This document shows positions 22,004-32,822 of a stretch of 64,000 nt of DNA, piece by piece (within the stretch, counting starts at the first letter, position 1; each line of letters starts with the position of its first letter). The position numbers were made by a program, and so were the translations under genes. Under the pieces are notes generated by a model that ran no database searches, was not told the origin of the DNA, and saw only the letters and a list, made by a program, of their open reading frames with translations. This DNA comes from Chondrus crispus (taxonomy: Eukaryota; Rhodophyta; Florideophyceae; Gigartinales; Gigartinaceae): positions 141,472 to 205,471 of the forward strand of contig NW_005178895.1 in the NCBI RefSeq assembly GCF_000350225.1. Direction: 5' to 3'.

Positions 22004-25000
22004 CTATCCAGGTATCGCGTGCGCGACTTGCGCCGGCAGGGGCAACGGTTTCCTTCTGAAATACGTGACGGCCGCACTGCGGGGTAATCGCTCAATGGGC
22101 TCCCACGTCGCGTCCTCGGACGTATAACCGTACCATCTTACTTTGAGAATTAATTTCTCCTCGTCGAAGCCGTGGTCCACGATCTTGTCGATCACATATT
22201 CCTGGCTCTCGCCTCCTTCTTCCTGCGTGTCCAACCGTCCTTCCCCCTTCCGAAGGGCCAGCGGCTCATTCTCACCCTGCTCTTCCGAACCTCCCATCTC
22301 TTGTAGATCGGGCGAGGGGTGCGCAGCTTCCTTATTTATCAAAGGTCCGTCATCCGTCCTATCCTTCGCTTGCGCGGCGGGTTCTTCTCGTTCCCCTTCT
22401 CGATTGAGGAACTGTAGCGCTTGCCGTAGCCCGATTACCGGCGCGTAGTCCATGGGACTAGGGGCTAATTCGACTCTTTCTCGCGACACGCGCTCTTCCT
22501 GGTCGCTGATGGCAATGACGACCGTATTCTCAGTTGACCCCTTCACTTGATACGGACCCATAGCCACTTGTGCCAACTTATGTTTCGGCTCGGTGGCCGT
22601 GCCTTGCTCCTTTCGAAGGAATACGTATGATCCTGAAGGGATGTCATACTTCGGCTTGCGGAGCCTTGCGTCGAAATTTTGCTTGTAGCGCGCTTCTTCT
22701 TTCCGCAAGCTCTTACCAGCGCCTTTCATCAGGCTTTTTAACCACGACTGCCATTTCTGGTAGTACGCTCGATTCGAGCTAAATCCTTCCAAAATTGGCT
22801 GTGCTTGTAACGCAATGCTTCTCGGCGCCCGAGCTAACACCAGCTCGAAGGGCGCGATGTTCGTAGTTCGATGAACTTGCGTGTCGTATGCGAACGTCAC
22901 AGCGTCGCTAAATAGGTCCCAGTCCTTGGGATGCTCTCTAACATATTTTCGCAACACGGAAGTCAGCGTGCGGTTAAACCTCTCAACTTGGCCGTTGGCT
23001 TGCGGGTGGTACGTAGTCGTGAACACATTGCGTATGCCGAGAATTCGGCAGACGTTCTGAAAGAACCGGGCCGTGAACTGTGTTCCATTGTCGGACAGCA
23101 GCTTGGCCAGCGGTCCGTACACGAATACCCAATGGTGAACGAAGGCTTGTGCGATGTGCGCAGCTGATATCTTCTTCAACGGTACGGTTCGTACCAGTTT
23201 CGAGTATTGATCGCTGGTCACGAGAATATACCGATTTCCTCGTTTAGTTGTAATTAGCTCGCCGAGGATGTCGATTGCGACAAACTCCAGCCGAGCTTTG
23301 GGCGTGAACAGCTTCATTTCCTTCCTGTTTTTTCTTAACCTCACCCTTTCCCGCGCACATGCGGCGCAATTCTTCGCGACTGCATAGCAGTCTAGGGCCA
23401 TCGTAGGCCAGTAAAAATATCTTCTAAATGTCTTGTAAAGTTTCCTGCCTCCCGGGTGGCCTGCCAATTTTGCGTAGTGGCTCAATCCTAGGACGCGGTC
23501 CCTTAACGATTGTGGTATCACCACTTGTACAAACTCCGCCGCGGTACGGCATAGAGTTCCTTCGAGTTCCTCAGTCTCCATGCTGAACGTTCTCACCTTT
23601 CCGGCGTCCATTTCTTCCTTGATGCGGTTGCAGAAGGGGTCGACGGCTTGCTCGCGAATGAGCTCCTCCGGAGCGACAGCTTGGAATTGATCGAAGCGCT
23701 CAGGGGCGGTCCCCCCCTCAAGAGCGAGGATGTCGTCTAACCCGTCAAAACTGTCCTCTTCCTCCACTGTACCCTCGGCCGGTTCGGCCATAAAGCATGG
23801 GATTTCGTCGTCCATTTCGTCGACGGTTTCTCCTGCGGTCCACAATCTTGACAGGGCATCAGCTTGACTATTCGCCTTGCCCTTCTTGTACTTGATTTCG
23901 AAATCGAATTCCGAGAGGCGGAGCCTCCATCGGATTAATCTCCCGCTGGGGTCGGTTACGTTCATCAACCACCTCAATGAGGCATGGTCGGTATGCACAA
24001 TGAAGTGCTCGCCATATAGATGTGGTCTTAAAGTCTGTACGGCCCAAATTACCGCTAGACATTCTTTTTCTGATACATAATAGTTTCTCTCGGCTGCGGA
24101 TAACGTTCTTGAAAAGAACCCGATGGGTTTACGTTGCGCATCCGGGTGCGTTTGAAATAATGCAGCGCCGATTTGATAGTCGCTTGCATCGGTGTCTACC
24201 GAGTATGGTAGGTTCTTCTTCGGCAGCGCCAACACAGGTGGCGCCAAGATAGCGTCTTTGAGCTTGTGAAAAGCTTTTTCGCACGGTTCGTCAAATCCTT
24301 CCAACTGGACCGGTTGTCCCTTCTTCAATAGTTGATTGAGCGGATGCGCAATTTTCGCATAATGCGGAACGAATCTGCGGTAGACATTACGAAGTCCCAA
24401 GAAGCTCCTGAGCCGGGTCTGCGTTTAAGGGTACTTCACTTGTTCCAATGCGACGGTTCGCGCAGCGTCAACTTCCAATATACCTGGCCGAACGACATGG
24501 CCCAGATACTTGATCTTTTCGACGAAAAATTCGCACTTGCGAAGCTTGAGCTTCACACCTGCCTTCTCCAATACAGAACGCATTTCATCCATGTGCACGA
24601 TGTGCTCCTTCTATGACTTGCAAAAAATTATGATGTCATCCAGATACACCAAACAGCATTTCCAACGGAACGGAGAGAGCAGGATATCCATTGCTCTCTG
24701 AAACGTCGCTGGCGCGTTAGTTAGCCCAAAGGGCATTCTTGAGAAGCGATACAGTCCTGAGTGACACGAAAATGCGGTCTTGTCGCGGTCGCGCTCAGGG
24801 ATAGGCATCTGCCAATATCCCGAGATCGCGTCCAACGCGGAGAAAACCTTGGTGTCACCAAGCGAGTCCAGGCACTCATCCATGCGCGGTAAAGGGTACG
24901 TGTCCTTTACCGTTACCGCGTTTAACCGGCGATAGTCTACGCAAAAGCGCATCGATCCGTCCGGCTTCGGCGCTAATAAAACGGGCGACGCCCATTCTGA

Positions 25001-26206
25001 CTGCGCCGGTTCGATGACTCCTGCTTCTAACATCTTCTGTACTTCTGCGTCCTCGACCTCCCCAGCCTTTGGACCGGCTCGGTAGGGAGCTTGCGCAATT
25101 GGCCTTGTATCCGGGGCCAGTTCAATTCGGTGGACCGTGGTGTTGATCTCACCGAGGGTCCCATCCCACATGCAGGAATATTTTTTCAACATCCGACGGA
25201 ATCTTTCGCGCAGCCCGTTCGGCACGTGGCTCAGGTCGAGTTCCTCTACGTCCAGCGGGGGAGGCTCAATCCGCCGCTCCGGCGTCGTAGTTGCCGTCGC
25301 GGAGAGCCTTTCCTCCCGTTCTCCTTGCTGGTCCTCGCGATCTTGATCCGACGGTTCGCATCTTGCCTCGCCCGTAGGCGTCTTGGTGGAATTAGGAAAA
25401 TTTTCCTTCTTCCTTTCTTGAATTCCGAGAACTTCACCAATGGTGGTTTTGCTCTCGGGCGCGGCTCTCGGGTGCAGTAATAATTCTGCCACCACTTGGC
25501 CTTTTTGCACCCTGACAGCGTACGTCCTAAAATTCGCAACGAGTAAACGAAATGGCCTGTCAGGCTCAACCTGAACGACACCAGTCGTGCACGTCAACCC
25601 GTGCCTTTCGTACAACGACGAGTACGGCTGAACCACAACGAAGCCCGCCCTCTTCGAGGTGCATTCCACGACGCGTTGCGTCCCTGGCTCGATAGTCGTG
25701 GCTCTTGCCACTTTTACCTTAGGAGAAATTCGCTCCACCTTTCCATCACTCTCGTCCTCTCCCGGGACGAGATTCTTCTTCCCTTTTCTCGTCGAGAACC
25801 GCCTAACTATCGGAACCTCCGAGAAATCCGGCAACTCAACCGTTTTCTTCTTTGGATAAATTGCTTCCACAAACCGGTCACAGTAGTTCGCGCCTAGAAT
25901 TAGCGGGACGGCTAGTTTTCGCGTACAATAAACTCGGCTGCGGCCACAAATTTTCCAAGCCTCACAGGCATTCCAATTGTGCCGAGAGTCTGGAGTGGCC
26001 TGTTGTTCGCGTCGCCAATGTCTTGGGTCGGTCCGTAGGACACTAGAGATTCCATTCCAGCCGGGAGTTCCGATCTTCGCACAAGGTTTGGTCCCGCGCC
26101 GGTGTCTAATACAGACAACACCCGGCTCATCAGTCCGACTGTTGGTCCAATGTCCGCGTAAACTTTGTAGTTTTTTCGCGCAAGAACCAAAATCTTCTCG
26201 GGACAC
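22004..26206 (-). pseudogene. chromovirus pol: RT, RNase H, integrase, chromodomain (two in-frame stops)
   Basis: One minus-strand frame from 26206 to 22004 is broken by a TAG at about 24611 and a TAA at about 24427. Order: distal protease region, RT (SPVLLAPKPDGSMRFCVDYR, FSALDAISGYWQMPI, MPFGLTNAPATFQ, catalytic YLDD at about 24645), RT connection with the two stops, RNase H (YSVDTDASDYQIGAALFQ, EKECLAVIWAV, VHTDHASLRWL), integrase with zinc site (GHPGGRKLYKTFRRYFYWP, CAACARER), catalytic D (FVAIDILGE), D (LLSDNGTQFT), E (ANGQVERFNRT), and a C-terminal chromodomain at about residues 735-784 of the last part (YVIDKIVDHG, LKVRWYGYTSEDATWEP). The chromodomain places it in the chromoviruses and probably guides integration to modified chromatin. 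Two single-codon stops in otherwise intact pol indicate recent inactivation. Confidence 0.9.
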
Positions 26207-26274
26207 TCCCTTCGCTTAACCCTGTACCAGGGTCTTCGAACTTCTTCCAGCGGATGATCTCGGGCTCGGCTCAA
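25912..26274 (-). pseudogene. chromovirus aspartic protease segment
   Basis: The frame from 26274 carries VLSVLDTGAGPNLVRRSEL, the retropepsin D-T/S-G site, followed by GTIGMPVRLGKFVAAAEFIV. It ends at a stop at 25912, where the pol frame (26206-) takes over with VPLILGANYCDRF, the second protease signature. The protease is therefore split by a frame change near 25900-25920. This may be a mutation or the natural gag-pol frameshift zone. It would normally mature the polyprotein inside virus-like particles. Confidence 0.75.
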
Positions 26275-26432
26275 AATTTTCTTGACTTGAGCTGGCCCTT
26301 TGAGCTAATCCACCAATCCAACAACCTCTTCATCGGGGCCTAATTTTTCCCTTAGAGACGGGGAACGGGGCCGAGCCCCGGGCACAGTACGTCGACTCTG
26401 TGCCTCTCGCGGCTCATGCGAGATTCCCCTCT

Positions 26433-28803
26433 CTAGTTTTCCTGCCGCTGCGGGTTCCTTCTCACGTCCGACGACGCGGGCCCCGCGGCGGGCCTTCTGA
26501 AGGGTTGGTTCGGCCTCGGCGTTGAAGCACTCGGCGTGCTCGCCATCTGCGAATCAAACCAATTCTTGACCTTCAAGTAACTCGTCGATGGTATCCCTAA
26601 CCTCTCCATCGGAGACAACGCCTCATAATTTTCCAAAACTCGGTGCATTTCCCGGAGGGAAAGAATGCACGTTGGCGCGGCGTGCCCCTTTTCGTAACAA
26701 TGATAGCACACCAGTCCGTGCGTCTTGACGGGATATTGCGGTCTAGGTCCTCCACGGGCCGGCGGCCTTCCTTGAAGTTGCGGCCCTCCTATCCAGCCTG
26801 GCCTTCGAAACGTCGTACCCTTGTCTTCCATCGGAATGCGCGGCGCCGGCGTGTGGCCGCGCCCCCGAAACGTCATCACGGGATCCGTGGGCTCTGAAAA
26901 CGACTCCGTCGTGTATGTGGGCGTCGGTAAGGTTGACGACCCGCTTGCCCCGTAGTCCTCGTGTCCGTAGCCCTCCGATGGCTCAATAAAATTGCCTTCG
27001 GCTACCAAGGCTCCTTCATACTGATTTTCGCTGCTTCCGTGCGCACCGCGTTCATCCAACGCGGAGATTGTCTCGGCTAAGTGAACGGCGCCCTGACTTC
27101 TACGACCGGGATAAGAAGCCCTCGGCTTCTTATCCGCCCTGATCGTCGACGGCGTCTGAATCGTGACCTTCTTGGTCTTCTTGTCCTTAGCGCGGCTCGC
27201 CGAGCCATGCGCCTTCGCGTAATTAACTAGTCTCAAAAACGAAACGTCTCGATTGTCTTGTCCGTATTGAGATACCATTGGCTGGATACTCGAATCGAGT
27301 CCTTCAATAAACATCGTCATTTGTTCTTCCATCGAATATACGTTTCCACATCGATTGCTCGCGTCCGTCAGACGGATATAAAATTCCATCTCGTCTTCAG
27401 ACGGTCTTTGCTGAACTTCTTGCAATGCGAGCACAGCTTGACGGATCGCCTCGTCGGTTGCGAAACTCCTCAACAACCACTGTACGGCCTCCGGTCAAAC
27501 GGATACCTTTCGTGGTGGGACCCGGCCGTCTGAGACACCGAAGTGAACTGTCTCAAGGCGATGCCGCTTAGAAATTCGGGCAACAAGCGGATCGCTTGCC
27601 CCTCGTTCATTTCTTGAGTATCAAACTCTTGAACTAATTTTGCCAAAAAATCCAACACAAGGACCCCGCCCTCACCTGTGAACGTGTTGTCCTTCTTCAC
27701 CTTAGGCGGAATATCTCTCCTGATTTTTCGTACGGCGGTCCGCCGGTAACTTGACAAATTGTCTGCGGGTTCCGCAAGCGGTACGTTCGGTACGAAAGTA
27801 ATTTCTTGAAGAGGTAGTTGGTCGGATTCAGCGCCTCCAACTCCTCCCATCGCGGCCCGCGCCGCGTTGCGACATCTTCGGGCTCCGCGTCCTTGTCTCT
27901 CCGCGAGGCGGACGAAGTGATCCCGCCCCGTCTGGAGGTAATTTTCTTGCCCTGCGAATTTCCTTTTCCTTCCTCTGAACGATGTTCGGAATCGCTGGCA
28001 TGGTTCGACGAACCGTCGTCACCATCTTCGGAAAGACCATTTGACTCGGTCATGGAGTCTTGGTCCTCCGGCTCGTCACTACCGTGACTCTTGCTCCGGC
28101 GTCGCAGAATCTTCCTCGAAGTCTTCGACTTGGAACTCCGCTGCACCGCGGCCTTGTCCTTCTTCGATCGACGGTCGCCTTCTCGACCCGTTGGGAGCGG
28201 CTCTTGCGCGGCGACCTGTTCAAGGTCCTTGAGACGATGAGCGGCGCGGTCGAACCTGTCGTCGATACTGCTTCTAAATTTACCTAAGGACTCCAAAGCT
28301 TGATTCGCGTCGCGCCTTGCGTCCTTGACTGAACTTTTCATCGAAGCTAGGACCTCCGGCTCCAGACCGTCGGTCGCCTCACCTTGCTCCTTCTCGACGA
28401 GATCCACTCGAGCCGATAGCTCTCCTAAAGCAGTGTGGAACTCGGATGCTTGCAACTCCAGTTGCTTCCGGACGAGGGCTAATTCAGCCTCGAGATTTTT
28501 CGTCATCTCTTGGCGAATTTCCTCGCCCATCTTCTCGAACCTGTAGGATAGGTTATCCTTGTCGGCTTCAACCCCCGTCGGGGATTCTTGACCTTCGGGA
28601 TCCGTGGCCGTATTGGCCTGGCTTCGGGTGCGAGGACCCCGCCGGATCCTCGACGCCCTTGCCGATCCGCTCCTACTCGCCCCGGGACCGACGTCCCCGG
28701 GTGCGCTTGTCGAAATCGCTCGTACGAGCGAACGTACACAAAAAAAAGTTACAAACAAAAATAAAAATGAGACTCCGTCACCCAGACCACCTTTGTAGTG
28801 CAA
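26433..28803 (-). pseudogene. chromovirus gag with CCHC zinc knuckle, two frameshifts
   Basis: Gag is split into three minus-strand frames: 28803-27697 (charged coiled-coil N-terminus with KNLEAELALVRKQLEL, then Ser/Arg/Glu-rich linker ending NPTNYLFKKL), 27850-27470 (DNTFTGEGGVLVLDFLAKLV, capsid-like start) and 27476-26433 (VQQRPSEDEMEFYIRLTDAS, then a Gly/Pro-rich stretch). CYHCYEKGHAAPTC near 26700 is a CX2CX4HX4C RNA-binding knuckle. The two frame changes lie near 27790 and 27475. Gag packages element RNA in the cytoplasm. A hydrophobic stretch at the very start (VSFLFLFVTFFCVRSLV) is unusual for gag, so the true start may be further in. Confidence 0.8.
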
Positions 28804-28854
28804 CTCCAGGCCGAAGCTGTCGTCGACACAATTCTAGGTCGGGTTTGCTGTAGA

Positions 28855-28875
28855 CAATTCTAGGTCGGGAGACCA
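28855..28875 (-). other. primer binding site
   Basis: On the minus strand TGGTCTCCCGACC begins four bases after the LTR end. TGG is complementary to tRNA CCA. The tRNA was not identified. The adjoining ACAATTCTAGGTCGGG is repeated about 29 bases away (about 28828 and 28855). Confidence 0.6.
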
Positions 28876-28879
28876 CTTT

Positions 28880-29927
28880 TGTAGTGCAAGGTACCTGGCG
28901 GGCCGCGAACACAGTCCGACGGTCAAACAAAAAGAAGAAAACAATAACAGCAACAAACACTGCCGATGGCACGCGCTACGGAGCGTTCGAGACTCGTTTT
29001 CCCCTTGTGTGGGCTTGCAGCCCACGGCAGCTCAACTCCGACGGGGGGGGGGGGTGAAGGAAAGATACCCGGCCCGGGAGGATAATGGTGGTAGAGACTT
29101 GTGAAGACTTGAGTGCTCGACGAGTGCGGGTTGGGCTTGTCTACGAGAATGTAACCGCGGTTCGCCGGGTTGTAAGGCCAATGCTCGGCGAGCGTCTTCA
29201 GCACCTTGGGTATAATTCAAGGTCTTCGAGGGGGGCTTGTTCAGCACTACCCGACGGGATTGTAACCGTGTAGCAACGCTACTACCGACGTGTTGCCCGA
29301 TGGCTAAAAACACCCTCACCAGCGCGATCGCAATCGCGGTAGGTGGTACCAACTCTGTCTTATGCAGTAAGACATTCGACGGAAGCGTCGTCGCAACAGC
29401 CTTCCGACGGAACTTGAAATAGTAGCAGCGCTACACAACGTGTTGCCCGATGGCCAAAACACCTACACCGGATCGGTCGCAACCAACTCCAGTGGAACCA
29501 ACATAATTAAGGGAAAAATAGAGGTAGAGATAGAAAAGAATAGGGCAATAAAGGAAAAAGAAAAGGGAACCTCCGAGCGCAAAGGATGCCGTAGGCTTAG
29601 GTAAAAGGGAGCGTCTTGGTAGAGACGGACGTCGACCAAGGCGACATTCAACTCTGGCAACTCGGGTTACCTTTACTGACTCGGTGGTCAGAGAGCTAAG
29701 GTATATATCGCCCCGCCGGAGCCACTACAGTAGCTCGCGGCGCTAGATCCTAGATCAAATCTAGTGTCAGCAAAATTAATGTCAACTAATTAACTAAATA
29801 AAATAAAATAATTAAAAATTAAAACTGCGCAATTATTCACACGTGTGTCCCCCAACCCGGACTACTTTTCATATCCAAATATTTTCCTTTCTTTTCACCC
29901 CCCTTTTCAGGTGCGTATTGCACTACA
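28880..29927 (-). repeat. 5' LTR (LTR B) of the chromovirus
   Basis: Same ends and internal units as LTR A, with a G-run of 12 at about 29043. Its block at about 29401-29430 (TTCCGACGGAAC...) resembles the third LTR at 32211 rather than LTR A. TATATA at about 29702. Confidence 0.9.
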
Positions 29928-29932
29928 CGCGG
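29928..29932. repeat. target-site duplication CGCGG, right copy
   Basis: This matches 15386-15390. The sequence then continues GGCGGTCAGTGTTCTACA to 29950, the end of an older LTR. Confidence 0.8.
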
Positions 29933-29950
29933 GGCGGTCAGTGTTCTACA
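29933..29950 (-). repeat. end of an older, interrupted LTR
   Basis: GGCGGTCAGTGTTCTACA ends in CA and is followed by TAGCCCCCCTC, the polypurine tract in minus orientation, just as LTRs A and C end in CACTACA followed by TATCCCCC. The rest of this LTR lies left of 15386. Confidence 0.55.
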
Positions 29951-30255
29951 TAGCCCCCCTCTTAAAATAGAGCGTCCGCGCGAACGGTAATTTCCGCGAA
30001 ATGTTGAGGAGTTGAAGGTTCCGGACCCCCCCACCGTCCTGACACGCTCTAAGGGTAGGTTTCGACTGGGCGTACCGAAAGGGCAACGGGGGAAACGTCT
30101 CGAGATTTTCCTGCAGCTACACCGTTCGAGATGGCGGAGTTCGGGTACCCTTTCGGGGGAGAAACCGCCTCGAGGGGCGACGGATGGCCTCGTCCGCGCG
30201 AGATGTGGGGACACAACATGTATGACGACCCCTCCTCTTCGACAGGCCGCCGTTC

Positions 30256-31032
30256 ATGTCCGCGGACGGTTTACGCGACGCGGAGGTAGTGCGGAGCTAT
30301 GCAACCGCTACGGGTGAACTCCCCGGAGGGCTCAGCTTATCATCTGTGATGTCCCGGGACTTCACACACCGTTTGGTGGTGGAGCCGGAGTTATTACGGC
30401 CAGGGTACCGGCGTTTGAGCACTGCGGCCAAGGTGGCTTTCGTGGAACTAGTACGGCAGAGAATTCGCTGGACGCCGTGCAATCGGCTGCTTCCCCGGGC
30501 ATGGGATATGGACACTTGGGCATATCGCAGTGATGCCGATCTTGGTTATGTCGCTAATTTAAAGCGGATTAGGGACAATCTCTCCCCAAGGGGGGAAGTT
30601 CCCTGAGTGTTGCTCTTGGCCAGGAGGGAAGCGATCCTCCCTCCAGGGTTTGAAGATCGTCCACAGCGACTGAGTGACCCCTCGATGCACAGCAAGTTGA
30701 AGTTTGAACGTCGCATGCGTAACCGAATGGGGGTGTTTGTCGCTTACGAGTGGGTGGAAATTACCACCTTCGAGCGGGACGTGCTCAGCACGCGGTACCC
30801 GGAAGTACCGGCGTGGTTTGCCCAGTATGAAGTCCCTGCGGACTTCATAGCTGAAGTGCCACCGTGTTTGGTGTATTATGGACTGAGGATCATGGAAGAT
30901 CCTCAGTCCTCCCGCTGGATGATATTTTTGAGCGAGTGGCTCGCCATCGTGGCCAAGCGCTTCCTATGGGCTGCCTGCGACGGACGGGTGTACGTCCTCC
31001 CCCCTAGCAAACCAACCGTGGTATGCGTGTAG
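30256..31032 (+). pseudogene. diverged relative of the antisense gene, from the older element
   Basis: In one frame from about 30225 (FDRPPFMSADG) to 31032, with a single TGA at 30604-30606, the protein aligns along residues about 75-355 of the 16556 gene. KLKFERRMRNRMGVFVAYEW corresponds to VRFERRIRSDTGYFVAYQML, VPAWFAQYEV to IPSWWSQFEV, and WMIFLSEWLAIVAKRFLWAA to WVVFLTEWCTKVAVTLLWET. Identity is low but spacing is kept, so this protein has evolved under constraint across elements. It breaks off at about 31005 (YVLPPSKPT), losing the Pro-rich linker and C-terminal domain. It starts about 280 bases after the older LTR end at 29950, matching the arrangement at 16432-16556. Confidence 0.7.
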
Positions 31033-31690
31033 TATGACTATTGGGGCATTTGCGCAATACGAACGTAGTATGTGTACCGTACGGATGCAGTGTATGTGAT
31101 ATGACCCATGCACTGTACTGTACTGTTGCGGGTCTGAATTTGATTCTTTCTTGACACGTGGGACACGCGAGAGCGGTTGCATATGACCCGGCTCCCAATG
31201 CGAGGCACAGCCCGACAGTGTCAGGCGAGGACATGGCGAGGACTTGGAGACGTTCCGGGAAGGGAGGCGGTGCGGTGACGCGAGGACGTTGCGGGACGAC
31301 GAGAGCGTTTTGACCCAATGGCGTCGCTGGAGGCAGACAGGAGGCGCTGGCGAGGCCGCCAGGGCTACGGAAGGTGTCGGGCGGAAGCGCGCGCAGGACG
31401 TTGGGCAAGGGCGTAATGGTGAATACGGTGGCAGCAAGAGGGGAACGTGAGGCTCGGAGCGGACGGAAGGAGGTTCGCAACGGAAGGGTGGGCAAACGGA
31501 CCGAGTCCTGGACGGTGGCGGCAGGCGCCCGCTCGAGGGATAGAGGACGGGATGCCGCCGATGGTTGCCAGTATCGACAGTATAAGTTAGTCGCAGCGCG
31601 TAGAAAGGAAGGCGATCGAGGGAGCAAGAGGCGACTTGGGAGTAAACTTGCGGACTACCTTCAGAAATCGCTGCTCTTTCGGTCCGTAGG
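31033..31690. other. no gene recognised
   Basis: A purine-rich, GC-leaning stretch without a supported frame, between the end of the older antisense pseudogene and LTR C. Confidence 0.4.
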
Positions 31691-32699
31691 TGTAGTGTAA
31701 TGTGCCTGGCAGGCCGCGAACACAGTCCGACGGTCAAACAAAAAGAAGAAAAACAGCAACAGCAACAACCACTGCCGATGGCACGCGCTACGGGGCGTTC
31801 GAGACTCCCTTTCCCCTTGTGTGGGCTTGCGGCCCACGGTAGCTCGACTCCGACGGGGGGGGGGGTGAAGGAAAGATACCCGGCCCGGGAGGATAATGGT
31901 GGTAGAGACTTGTGAAGACTTGAGTGCTCGACGAGTGCGGGTTGGGCTTGTCTACGAGAATGTTACCGCGGTTCGCTAGGTTTTAAGGCCAATGCTCGAC
32001 GGGCGTCTTCAGCATCTTGGGTATAATTCAAGGTCTTCGACGGGGGCTCGATTAGCACTACCCGACGGGAACGTAACTATGTAGTAACGCTACGACCAAC
32101 GTGTTGCCCGATGGCAAAACACCGACACCAATGCGATCGCAATCGCGGTTGGTGGTACCAACGCTGTCTTGTATGATAAGACCTTCGAAGGAGGCGTCGT
32201 TGCAACAGCCTTCCGACGGAACAGGACACTGTAGCAACGCTACGACCTACGTGCAGCCCGATGGCAATCACACCAACACCGGATCGGTCGCGACCGACTC
32301 CAATGGAACCAACACAATTAAGGGAAAAATAGATGTAGAGATAGAAAAGGTAAAAGGAGAAGGAAAAGGGACCCCCGAGCGCAAAGGATAAAGTAATCTG
32401 TAGTAGAAGGGAATGTCTTGTAAAAGACGGACTTCGACCAAGGCGATATCAAACTCTGGTAACTCGCGTTGGTTTATTGACTTGGTCGGTCAAAGGGCTA
32501 AGTTATATAGAGCCCCGCCGGGGCGAGTACAGTAGCTCCCGGCTCTAGATTCTAGATCTAATTAGTAAATAAATTAAATAATTAAAATAATCGTGCGCTT
32601 CGTCGCACACGTGTGTCCCCCATACCCGGACTACAGCATCCAATTTGTTTCCTTTTTCACTTCTTTTCACCCCCCTCGTCAGGTGCGTATTGCACTACA
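31691..32699 (-). repeat. third LTR (LTR C) of the same family, more diverged
   Basis: Begins TGTAGTGTAATG and ends ATTGCACTACA. Its internal GTGTTGCCCGATGG unit, G-run (11) and TATATA at about 32512 match LTRs A and B, with many substitutions. The flanking GTAGG (31686-31690) has no partner seen, because the other end of this element is missing. Confidence 0.85.
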
Positions 32700-32822
32700 T
32701 ATCCCCCCTCCGAGCGCTCTTGTACGCTGCTCCGCCCTCGTATAATCTCCTCGCCGTTTCTCTCTTAACCCTACACCGCTGTATCCGGTAATCGGTGAAA
32801 GTGCAAGAGCAAAACGGGCCCC

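Larger units (their letters stand above)
15391..29927 (-). mobile_element. complete chromovirus (Ty3/gypsy) with an antisense gene, 14.5 kb
   Basis: Two 1.04-kb LTRs with 11-base inverted ends (TGTAGTGCAA.. and ..ATTGCACTACA) bound the element, and CGCGG at 15386-15390 and 29928-29932 is a 5-bp target duplication. Read on the minus strand the order is LTR (29927-28880), primer site TGGTCTCCCGACC at 28863-28875, gag, protease, RT, RNase H, integrase, chromodomain, a 3.5-kb non-coding stretch, an antisense open frame (16556-18508), polypurine tract, LTR (16432-15391). The LTRs are about 98 percent identical by eye. gag and pol carry a few frameshifts and two stops, so the copy is young but probably not autonomous now. 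Confidence 0.9.

Noticed and set aside
15391-32699. LTRs A and C, or B and C, as the two ends of one element
   Set aside because: Only A and B share a target duplication (CGCGG), and they are much more alike to each other than to C.
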